Assembly: GCA_023415835.1 (NCBI GenBank)
Contig: JAEZJK010000066.1
Coordinates: 1-18,675, forward strand
Reading direction: 5' to 3'
Length of the DNA stretch: 18,675 bases
Origin: Bacillota bacterium
GTDB taxonomy: Bacteria; Bacillota; UBA4882; UBA8346
Shown here: piece after piece, positions 14,501-18,675 of the stretch
How positions within the stretch are numbered: the first letter of the stretch is position 1
How the letters are laid out: the number at the start of each line of letters is the position of its first letter
The notes under the pieces: generated by a model
What the model saw: only the letters and a program-made list of their open reading frames with translations
What the model was told of the DNA's origin: nothing
The model's database searches: none
Position numbers and translations under genes: made by a program

Positions 14501-16015
14501 GAAACCCAGTTGCCCATGGCCAGGACGGTGATTGGCGGATTGACCTTATCGACGGTATTAACTTTGATTTTAATCCCGGTGATCTTTGCCGCTGTGGAAG
14601 AAAGGCTCCGAAAGATGAAGCGAAGACGTCATAATGCCGCAATTACTTTAACGGCCGTAATATTATTTAGTATTGCATTAACAGGCATCTCGAATCCAGT
14701 TCAAGCAGCCGAAGCAAGAAAACTTACCATAGCGGAAGCGGTTACGATGGCGCTGCAAAACAGTGAATCAGGCAAGATTATCCGGTTAAAACGGGAGAAC
14801 GCTGAGTCGGCCTTTAGGTTGGAGCAGAGCGATAAAAAGCTCAAGGTTTATTCGGAAGTTGAGTCTGAAGATTCTGAAACTGCCGAAAGCACGGAGCTGA
14901 GCCTGACAGCGGAAAAATCAATTTCTCTTAAAAATCTGGTCGGGCTAAAGTCTTTAACCGATTTGGTAAATGAGAGCACCAGAAAGCTTTCCTTACTAGA
15001 CCTGGAAGGGCAGGAAGCGGATCTGATCCAAGAAGTAACCGCCGCTTTCCAGGAAGAGGTTTTAGCCAAGAAAGAATTGGAATTGGCAACGGAAAATCTA
15101 GAACAGAGCAAACGGTTTTACGATGAGATTATGACCAAATCAAAATTGGGAATGACCAGCCTCAGCGATGAAGTTGGCGCCGAAGCCAGGATGGCTAGCG
15201 CTGAAACTAGTGTTAACCGTTACCGGCAACTGTACCGTTTGGCCCGGATCAACTTCCGCCAATTAATCGGGGTTGAGGGTGAGGCGGAAATAGAACTGGC
15301 GCTGGTTGAGCATACCCAAAAAGGTAATGAACCGGTTTTGGATACGATGCGGCAGGAAGCTTGGTCCCGACGGGCCGATCTCAAGGTGGCCCAAGAAGAC
15401 CTGCGCCGCTCGGAAAACCTTTTAAAACTGGCCCGTTTATCCCAACGAGTTGGAATCAGTTTAAATTGGAGTATCGAAAAAGATGATCTGGAAACGGGAT
15501 TGGCCTTGACAAATCAGGATGGGGATCAGACCGAAGAATGGCGGATTGCCGGAAAAGTTAGCGCCTATCCGTATCAAGACCCCAAGCGTACTGGGGCTGA
15601 TCCGGAACCGGGAACCCTGAAGCTATCGCTGAAGTGGACCCTTTTCGACGGTAAAGCCCGGCGCGAACGGGTCAAACAGGCAGAATTGTTATATGAGCAA
15701 AAGCAAGCGGAGTTAAAAAAGCTTGAAAAGAATGTTAACTATGAAGTTGAATCCAAATTTTATAGCTATCTAAATCAGCTTGACGAAGTTAAAAACGGGG
15801 AACTCCAAGTCCGCTCCAAACGGATCTACTTGGAAGCGGCCGAAGCCAAATTAAAGCTGGGGTTGATGTCGGTGAAAGAGGTATTGGACGCCCAGGCCGA
15901 TTACCATCAAGCGCTGGTGGATTATGAGAAAAATAAGAGCAATCTTTATTTGGCGGAGATCGAGTTGTTGAAAGTAACTGGAAGGTTAACGTTGGAGACG
16001 GTTACGCGCCAGTGA
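11585..16015 (+). CDS. RND multidrug efflux pump fused in frame to a TolC-like outer-membrane factor
   Basis: One uninterrupted 1476-codon frame. Residues 1-~1005 are a full HAE1-type RND pump: TM1 10-30, first periplasmic domain to ~330, TM2-6 ~333-484, TM7 527-546, second periplasmic domain, TM8-12 ~850-1003. Proton-relay positions are D398 in GMLVDNSVV (the second Asp of AcrB is N399), N916 in GGIVVNNAIV where AcrB has K940, and R948. Residues 1011-1041 look like a signal peptide (KRRRHN, hydrophobic 1017-1037, VQA/AEA cleavage site). Residues 1045-1476 are a two-repeat TolC-type outer-membrane factor (e.g. LKWTLFDGKARRERVKQAEL, 1349-1368). Start TTG 11585 overlaps the adaptor stop; MKLIEVCLKKPILTA is the usual RND N-terminus. 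Normally these are two genes. Either a processed polyprotein, internal initiation at ATG 14615, or a lost stop codon could explain it. Confidence 0.93.
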   Translation: MKLIEVCLKKPILTAMIFVGIIILGVVSLSRMPIDLFPQITYPTISINTSYSGAGPEEVERMITIPIERSVATVNGIESITSTSEEGSSRVRVNFTWGVDLEAAANDIRSKLDRTRRSLPDEAGTPTVFKFDSSGAPILTLGLSGEMDEGSLRELAEDDLSYQLQRISGVASVEVRGGKNREIRVMLKQDRLQALEITAAQVVDALKAENTNLPAGYLAAGSGDFLLRTMGEFQNLDEIRNVIVTVRNDVPIFLKDLAEIEEGFETIRSLVRIDGKPGIVLSIQKQSGTNTVAVADRVYKALNELGSKYQDVTIRIINDNSTYIREAVQSVSDAAVAGGILAAIILLLFLHNIRATLIIAVVIPISILATLILAYFGKMTLNTISLGGLALGVGMLVDNSVVIVDNIFRVYQQRGDNIQKAALIGTVEMVPPMIASTLTSICVFFPLIYISGRSGIIYKELSYMVIFSQICSLLVTITLNPLLCSRYLKMSDLDEEETNDIKGYLVKFQHKMEDSYEKLLEWCLDNKLKVVITGIAIFLGTLILWPLLGSELVQTTDEGVISVRLNLPAGSRLEETDLTARMLEESIFKAVPELQHMESSVSSDYVNLTLRLYGQDKRRRSTQEVIGDLQQRLKIPGARLRVTERNSMRMLYGGSQYPVVIDIRGYDQATARQVSVLVMDRINSVPGITNVNFSREEERPELNVRINRKRAADYGISASKIANAIQGSIEGDVATIFRKDGEELEVRVNLRESDRSSWRDLGRILVSGSDGRIIPLISLVEVVQGNSPVNIERKDQERNMTVSASISGRDLAGVMRDIKNDLSKLELPPGINIYYAGDYEEQQQSSKELTAVLFLSLVLVYMVMAAQFESFLDPFIIMFSVPFALSGVILILFLTDTSINSQVYIGLILLGGIVVNNAIVLISYLRMLLEQGNEVTIAVMKGSRSRLRPILMTTATSILGLIPMALGMGEGAETQLPMARTVIGGLTLSTVLTLILIPVIFAAVEERLRKMKRRRHNAAITLTAVILFSIALTGISNPVQAAEARKLTIAEAVTMALQNSESGKIIRLKRENAESAFRLEQSDKKLKVYSEVESEDSETAESTELSLTAEKSISLKNLVGLKSLTDLVNESTRKLSLLDLEGQEADLIQEVTAAFQEEVLAKKELELATENLEQSKRFYDEIMTKSKLGMTSLSDEVGAEARMASAETSVNRYRQLYRLARINFRQLIGVEGEAEIELALVEHTQKGNEPVLDTMRQEAWSRRADLKVAQEDLRRSENLLKLARLSQRVGISLNWSIEKDDLETGLALTNQDGDQTEEWRIAGKVSAYPYQDPKRTGADPEPGTLKLSLKWTLFDGKARRERVKQAELLYEQKQAELKKLEKNVNYEVESKFYSYLNQLDEVKNGELQVRSKRIYLEAAEAKLKLGLMSVKEVLDAQADYHQALVDYEKNKSNLYLAEIELLKVTGRLTLETVTRQ
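14615..14707 (+). other. Internal signal-peptide-like segment at the pump/channel junction
   Basis: Codons 1011-1041 of the fused gene read MKRRRHN, then about twenty hydrophobic residues (1017-1037), then NPVQA followed by AEARKL, with V at -3 and A at -1 of a likely signal peptidase I site. After the twelfth pump helix the chain should be cytoplasmic, so this segment could act as a thirteenth helix exporting the channel domain and then be cut. The ATG at 14615 is preceded by GGAAGAAAGG (14596-14605), a weak ribosome binding site, so separate initiation is possible. Confidence 0.65.
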
Positions 16016-16184
16016 AAAAATATTGCTCATTACAAAAAACACTTCGATAAAAATCTAATTTATATAGAAGCAATTTCCATAATATTGGATAATATTGTAT
16101 TTGGGTGATTGGATGGAAGACCAAAAAGTAATCACGTTCTTTGAGTCCTTAACCAATAGTATTAACTGATAATAAATAATACAA

Positions 16185-16210
16185 CTCCCTAAAAATAGGG
16201 AGATTTATTT
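16185..16210 (+). terminator. Probable intrinsic terminator of the efflux operon
   Basis: CTCCCT (16185-16190) pairs with AGGGAG (16197-16202) around AAAAAT, followed by ATTTATTT. The stem is short and the U-run interrupted, so termination may be partial. It lies 170 bp after the pump-channel stop codon. The stretch between (16016-16184) holds only an 18-codon ORF of doubtful status and nothing else recognisable. Confidence 0.6.
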
Positions 16211-16268
16211 ATCTGAATCGATAATCACCAGGTGCAGCAAAGGTTCAAAGTTTGGTCTTTAAATAAGA

Positions 16269-16290
16269 AAACCGACTTTACAGTCGGTTT
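16269..16290. terminator. Bidirectional-type terminator hairpin 1 (beside a tRNA-Leu-like 3' end)
   Basis: AAACCGACT (16269-16277) and AGTCGGTTT (16282-16290) form a 9-bp stem with loop TTAC. Read on the minus strand it follows the tRNA-like CCA end at 16299 by 8 nt and is followed by TTCTTATTT, the normal arrangement of a terminator after a tRNA gene. Confidence 0.6.
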
Positions 16291-16298
16291 ATAATCAT

Positions 16299-16314
16299 TG
16301 GTGCCGAAGGCCGG
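16299..16314 (-). repeat. tRNA-Leu 3'-end-like sequence, copy 1
   Basis: TGGTGCCGAAGGCCGG; on the minus strand it ends CTTCGGCACCA, the acceptor 3' strand plus CCA usual for leucine tRNAs, preceded by half of a T-stem (CCGGC). The identical 16 bp recur at 16436-16451, and with their left flanks the two copies match at 25 of 27 bases. No complete cloverleaf could be built around it. Such duplicated tRNA ends are typical of integration-site (att) scars, which is an inference here. Confidence 0.5.
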
Positions 16315-16402
16315 TCAGAGCTCGCAAAGCTCGCTATCATCATCCTGATCCGAACCGGTGTGCTCACCATCCCTGGTTCGCAGCCGGTTCAGAGTCCGGC
16401 CA
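16315..16402. other. GC-rich structured patch, possibly degenerate tRNA-Leu sequence
   Basis: This patch stands out as GC-rich against its AT-rich surroundings. It is bounded by GGCCGG (16309-16314) and CCGGCC (16396-16401), which are self-complementary, and contains GAGCT/AGCTC, GAACCGG/CCGGTTC and GGTG/CACC pairs. On the minus strand, GGTGAGCACACCGGTTCG resembles the variable arm and T-stem of a leucine tRNA, but about thirty extra bases split the T-arm and no 5' half with anticodon arm is present. It reads as a scrambled tRNA relic or a small structured RNA. I could not decide between these. Confidence 0.4.
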
Positions 16403-16407
16403 TAAAA

Positions 16408-16427
16408 AAACCAGCTAAAGCTGGTTT
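16408..16427. terminator. Bidirectional-type terminator hairpin 2
   Basis: AAACCAGC (16408-16415) and GCTGGTTT (16420-16427) pair around TAAA. A-runs on the left and TTTATTTT on the right let it work on either strand. It has the same layout as hairpin 1 relative to its tRNA-like neighbour (8 nt), though the stem sequence differs. Confidence 0.65.
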
Positions 16428-16435
16428 ATTTTCAT

Positions 16436-16451
16436 TGGTGCCGAAGGCCGG
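16436..16451 (-). repeat. tRNA-Leu 3'-end-like sequence, copy 2
   Basis: Exact second copy of TGGTGCCGAAGGCCGG, 137 bp from the first. Immediately to its right the DNA becomes AT-rich and the small accessory genes begin, so this copy may mark the left boundary of an integrated element. From 16452 to 16624 I see no gene, only AT-rich sequence with a TATAAT (16482-16487) lacking a good -35. Confidence 0.5.
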
Positions 16452-16624
16452 ATAATATAAGGCACTTTTTAGGAAACATGATATAATAAGAAGAACATTG
16501 ATTTATCAGGTATTTATCAAAATTTATTGTGCTATTTAGTATCATTTAATCCATCAATATTAAATTAATTCTGTCCAGTCCATTAGAATTTCATTAGCAA
16601 ATCCATTACATATGAAAACTCCAG

Positions 16625-16653
16625 AAACAGCCTATAAAAGGGCTGTTTTCTGT
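16625..16653 (+). terminator. Intrinsic terminator or leader hairpin upstream of the 71-aa gene
   Basis: AAACAGCC (16625-16632) pairs with GGCTGTTT (16641-16648) around an 8-nt loop, followed by TCTGTTT. It stands just 20 bp before the ribosome binding site of the next gene and has no gene directly upstream, so it may act as a leader attenuator rather than a plain terminator. Confidence 0.6.
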
Positions 16654-16687
16654 TTAGATAAAAAAATAATTTAAGGAGGTTAACCCA

Positions 16688-16903
16688 ATGAGAAAGCATT
16701 TTAACTATGATGTTCTTTACTATGAGCGTGATCAGGCTAATATTTACACTTCAGACAAAGAACTAATTGATCTGCTTGATCAAGATGATTACCACGTAAC
16801 AGCAGACTATTACAAGAATGATCATTTAATAGCCCGTTCATATCGTTTACCAAAACAACATCTTGATCTTTTACGCCGGGATTATGCAGCAAAAATTTAT
16901 TGA
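16688..16903 (+). CDS. Unrecognised 71-aa small protein
   Basis: I do not recognise the family. The start ATG has an ideal AAGGAGG (16673-16679) at 8-bp spacing, which is the main evidence that it is expressed. The protein is soluble, rich in Asp, Tyr and Lys, with patterns suggesting a short strand, helix (DKELIDLLDQDDYHV) and a basic C-terminal helix (PKQHLDLLRRDYAAK). No Cys or metal motif is present. Codon use is more AT-rich than in the efflux genes. It could be a mobile-element accessory or regulatory protein; that is a guess from location only. Confidence 0.65.
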   Translation: MRKHFNYDVLYYERDQANIYTSDKELIDLLDQDDYHVTADYYKNDHLIARSYRLPKQHLDLLRRDYAAKIY

Positions 16904-16946
16904 TCTTTTGGAAAATTGTTTATTAAATTTTGCCGATTCCACAAAC

Positions 16947-17006
16947 CCAGTATTACCAACGCTTTATAAGGTATTAAATATTTTATAAAGAATCCAGTAT
17001 TACCAA
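16947..17006 (+). repeat. Direct repeat pair CCAGTATTACCAA
   Basis: The 13-mer occurs at 16947-16959 and 16994-17006, 47 bp apart, with related TTTATAA-rich sequence between. It lies in the 230-bp gene-free gap between the 71-aa and 81-aa genes, where I see no other structure. It might be a protein-binding iteron pair or chance in AT-rich DNA. Confidence 0.4.
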
Positions 17007-17133
17007 GGGTTTACACCATCATTTTCCTATATTCTATCTACAATCTTCGGGATTTTGGAAAAGTGAATTTAGATATATCAAATATCTGATTTTGTTCTAA
17101 AAACAGCGTAGTCCGAAAGGGGAAATATTAATT

Positions 17134-17379
17134 TTGGCATTTGACGAGCTAGAAGAAATTTCAGAGCAATTTGAGGATATAAAAGAAGAGAATAACCCTA
17201 CGCAGAATTCTTCGGAAGGTGAAGAAGAACCAAAAAAGAAGCAAAAGAAAAAGCCCAAAGTTGAACAGAGTTCAAGCGGTGGACTTTCTGAAGCTACTTG
17301 GAGATATGGAAAACCGTTAGGGAATGGTAGGTTTATGGATTCATATACTGGGAAGATTTATAGAGAAATTAAGCTATAA
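17134..17379 (+). CDS. Unrecognised 81-aa charged protein
   Basis: Not recognised. The first ~35 residues are very acidic, followed by a Lys-rich block (PKKKQKKKPKVEQ, ~34-46), a Ser/Gly linker, and a compact conserved-looking tail (ATWRYGKPLGNGRFMDSYTGKIYREIKL, 54-81). The low-complexity first half is probably disordered; the tail may be a small binding module. The TTG start at 17134 is 11 bp after AAAGGGG; spacing is long, and no in-frame ATG or GTG is available nearby, so the start is uncertain. It is convergent with the next gene, with 28 bp between. Confidence 0.5.
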   Translation: MAFDELEEISEQFEDIKEENNPTQNSSEGEEEPKKKQKKKPKVEQSSSGGLSEATWRYGKPLGNGRFMDSYTGKIYREIKL

Positions 17380-17407
17380 ATAGGGCGGATAATTAGCATT
17401 GAATGTT

Positions 17408-17881
17408 TTATTCTTGTGATAATATTTGTAGTATTCGTCCATCAAGGCCAACTTTTGCAGAAACACTATTTACAACAACACCACCAAAAGCATTTTTACC
17501 TCGAAAAACAGTTTTTACTATTAAATAATCTCCTTTGTCAATATAGGTAGTTTTAACGTGTTCATAGCTTTTAGGATCATTCATAGAGTCTTTAATAGCC
17601 TGTGTCAAATTGATATGGGAACCATCCCAACCACTAAATTTTGATTCTATCATTTCTCTTCTAGCTGTAGCTGGATCTTTTAGAGCTGTTTCTGTAGTCT
17701 TATTACCACAAAAGCTACCAATAAAAGCAAGAAAGAGAAAAATACCAATTAGTACTAAACAACCCATATTAGTATTTTTATTTTTTAGTTCTTGTTGTTC
17801 TTTTTTAACTTGTTCTTGTGCTTCAAGTCTTGCTTTTTCTTCTTCATAGATTTTTTGTTTTTCTGCTGGGGTGAGTTCCAT
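17408..17881 (-). CDS. Single-pass membrane protein with a C-terminal domain of unknown function
   Basis: 157 aa. The N-terminal ~38 residues are highly charged and probably a coiled coil (PAEKQKIYEEEKARLEAQEQVKKEQQELK), followed by one hydrophobic segment (MGCLVLIGIFLFLAFIGSFCG, ~39-59) and a soluble domain (AIKDSMNDPKSYEHVKTTYIDKGDYLIVKTVFRGKNAFGGVV, ~97-138). I recall similar 'MNDP-x-SYEHV ... FRGKNAFGG' domains in many bacterial and phage hypothetical proteins, function unknown. The Cys at 41 and 58 sit in or beside the membrane segment and do not form a convincing lipobox. ATG 17881 is chosen because the GTG at 17890 lies within the AAGGAG ribosome binding site. Transcribed against the neighbouring genes. 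Confidence 0.75.
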   Translation of the reverse strand: MELTPAEKQKIYEEEKARLEAQEQVKKEQQELKNKNTNMGCLVLIGIFLFLAFIGSFCGNKTTETALKDPATARREMIESKFSGWDGSHINLTQAIKDSMNDPKSYEHVKTTYIDKGDYLIVKTVFRGKNAFGGVVVNSVSAKVGLDGRILQILSQE

Positions 17882-17994
17882 AATATTCACTCCTTATATT
17901 AAAATCTTATAAATTCAGTCTATAATATAAAAAATTCGACAAGTTGGAAGGCAATTCCTTTTAATTATGTAATAAAATTTAATTTAATTAGGAG

Positions 17995-18010
17995 GTGACA
18001 AATTTGTCAC
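17995..18010. promoter_or_regulatory. Perfect 16-bp palindrome over a translation start
   Basis: GTGACAAATTTGTCAC is its own reverse complement. It begins at the last base of the ribosome binding site GGAGG (17991-17995) and contains the TTG start at 18004. As RNA it can fold into a 6-bp stem with loop AAUU holding the start codon; as DNA it could bind a dimeric repressor. Confidence 0.6.
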
Positions 18011-18255
18011 TTTTTTTTGATGTCTTAAAAGACAAAGAAATAACAGTTAAATGTAACAAATGCAGTAAGCAGTTTATCTCTAAATTAAAATATTTTATCT
18101 CTAACCAGACTTTAAGTTGTCCTTATTGTAGAAATCAAGTTAAAAATAAATTACCTGAAGAAGTTGAAACTAAGTTAAACCTTTTAAAACATGGTTTTGA
18201 TATGTTAGAAGAAACAATTAATAATTTAAATTTAACTAATAAAGGAGGTGATTAA
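18004..18255 (+). CDS. Small zinc-ribbon protein of unknown function
   Basis: 83 aa. Two CxxC knuckles, C-N-K-C (residues ~16-19) and C-P-Y-C (~39-42), form a probable zinc ribbon near the N-terminus; the rest (KNKLPEEVETKLNLLKHGFDMLEETINNLNLTN) is a predicted helix, possibly coiled-coil. TTG 18004 is preferred because it is 8 bp after GGAGG (17991-17995), whereas the in-frame GTG at 17995 overlaps that site. The next gene starts 2 bp after its stop, so they form an operon. The pairing of a tiny zinc-ribbon protein with a long helical protein could be from a phage or conjugative element, but I do not recognise either. Confidence 0.65.
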   Translation: MSLFFDVLKDKEITVKCNKCSKQFISKLKYFISNQTLSCPYCRNQVKNKLPEEVETKLNLLKHGFDMLEETINNLNLTNKGGD

Positions 18256-18256
18256 C

Positions 18257-18675
18257 ATGAGCAGTGAAGCTCTTAAATTAGGGATTGCATTAGATTTTGA
18301 CCAAAAAAGCTTGGATTTTTTAAACATCATATTTAAAAAAGTAAACAGTTATCAAAATCAATTTGAACACATTAATCAAAGAGTAAAAGACCAAACAAAG
18401 GGATTACAAGAAGTATCAAATGCAGTTAAGAAGATTGAACAAAACGCTGGAAAACTTCTATCTGTTCAAGAATCAATAAACACTAAAGGAAAGACTTTAA
18501 CCAAAGTTTATGAAGAAGCAAATGGCAGCATTATTAAAATTAAAACCAATGCATATTTCGGTCAAACTGGACACCGAATCCGGTTTAAACTGGACAGGTA
18601 TTCCGGTTCAAAGTGGACAATGATTCCGGATCAAACTGGACAGGTCGGAGCGAAGCGACGGATAAAAAAATTAGC
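18257..18675 (+). CDS. Unrecognised coiled-coil protein, 3' part apparently replaced by a mobile-element end
   Basis: Starts at ATG 18257 behind a perfect AAAGGAGGTG (18241-18250). The first ~98 residues (to about 18549) are polar and helical, with heptad-like patterns (LDFLNIIFKKVNSYQNQFEHI; VSNAVKKIEQNAGKLL), resembling the N-terminus of phage tail or tape-measure-like or other long coiled-coil proteins without a firm match. From 18550 the DNA becomes a block of four short repeats; the frame stays open to the window edge, but those codons (FGQTGHRIRF and onward) are repeat-derived and unlike the preceding protein. I read this as a gene interrupted by an insertion. Whether a 3' remnant exists beyond the window is unknown. 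Confidence 0.6.
   Translation, partial: MSSEALKLGIALDFDQKSLDFLNIIFKKVNSYQNQFEHINQRVKDQTKGLQEVSNAVKKIEQNAGKLLSVQESINTKGKTLTKVYEEANGSIIKIKTNAYFGQTGHRIRFKLDRYSGSKWTMIPDQTGQVGAKRRIKKL
18550..18675. mobile_element. Probable terminus of an IS21-type insertion sequence
   Basis: The segment begins TGCATATTTCGG (18550-18561; IS21-family ends usually start TG), then four tandem repeats, then a GC-richer stretch. Some IS21-family elements carry several short repeats at their ends as transposase-binding sites, and the element would extend rightwards beyond the window. No transposase gene is visible here, so the family is inferred from the repeat pattern. The opposite orientation, with the tip at ACA 18642, cannot be excluded. 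Confidence 0.45.
18557..18642 (+). repeat. Four ~23-bp tandem repeats (TCCGG..CAAA.TGGACA)
   Basis: Copies: TTCGGTCAAACTGGACA (18557-18573), TCCGGTTTAAACTGGACA (18579-18596), TCCGGTTCAAAGTGGACA (18602-18619) and TCCGGATCAAACTGGACA (18625-18642). The period is 22-23 bp, about two helical turns, so all copies face one side of the DNA, as expected for an array of protein-binding sites. Copy 1 lacks one T relative to the others. Confidence 0.85.

Noticed and set aside
16113..16169. 18-codon ORF (MEDQKVITFFESLTNSIN)
   Set aside because: Very short, with no good ribosome binding site and no recognisable family; at best a remnant of a lost gene.
16299..16402. A complete tRNA-Leu gene on the minus strand
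   Set aside because: Only the acceptor 3' end and pieces like a variable arm and T-arm are present; no 5' acceptor strand, D-arm or anticodon arm can be placed.
16250..16451. CRISPR array
   Set aside because: Only two repeat copies, with hairpin terminators between them and no regular spacer length; no cas genes are present.
17995..18003. GTG at 17995 as start of the zinc-ribbon gene
   Set aside because: It overlaps the GGAGG ribosome binding site, so TTG 18004 at 8-bp spacing is the better start.
18557..18642. CRISPR or plasmid iterons for the four repeats
   Set aside because: Spacers are only ~5 bp, ruling out CRISPR; the abrupt interruption of a gene fits an IS terminus better than a replication origin, though iterons are not fully excluded.

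Overview
The window looks like chromosomal DNA of an anaerobic, probably diderm (outer-membrane-bearing) member of the Bacillota/Firmicutes. Strong AGGAGG-type ribosome binding sites, near-consensus sigma-A promoters and several TTG/GTG starts are Gram-positive-like. A complete tripartite RND efflux system with a TolC-like outer-membrane component only makes sense in a cell with an outer membrane. The taxonomic placement is inference.

Layout. Positions 1-1080 hold one end of an IS256-family insertion sequence on the minus strand; the rest lies off the left edge. Positions 1237-3877 carry a MATE-family exporter and a U32-family protein. A textbook promoter at 3993-4021 starts a four-gene operon (4076-7903): a lysine 2,3-aminomutase with the lysine-type specificity residues, two paralogous D-Ala-D-Ala-ligase-like ATP-grasp enzymes that overlap each other, and a GNAT acetyltransferase. 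A long nested inverted repeat, then a hairpin covering the ribosome binding site, separates the mutase from the first ligase. I read this as a possible undescribed pathway that makes beta-lysine and then ligates and/or acetylates it. On the minus strand follow an unrecognised membrane protein and a geranylgeranyl-reductase-type flavoprotein (7887-9590).

Positions 9716-16015 form a regulated efflux locus: a MarR repressor with a perfect 10+4+10 palindrome over its own -10 box, a membrane fusion protein, and a 1476-codon ORF in which an apparently complete RND pump continues in frame, through a signal-peptide-like segment, into an apparently complete TolC-type outer-membrane factor. This pump-channel fusion is the most striking feature of the window.

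From about 16.3 kb the character changes. A patch with two copies of a tRNA-Leu-3'-end-like sequence, each beside a terminator hairpin, leads into a visibly AT-rich accessory region of small unrecognised genes: a 71-aa protein, an 81-aa charged protein, a 157-aa single-pass membrane protein, a small zinc-ribbon protein and a coiled-coil protein. The last is cut at about 18550 by a block of four ~23-bp repeats resembling the terminus of an IS21-type element. The right end is therefore probably a mobile or genomic island, itself invaded by an IS.
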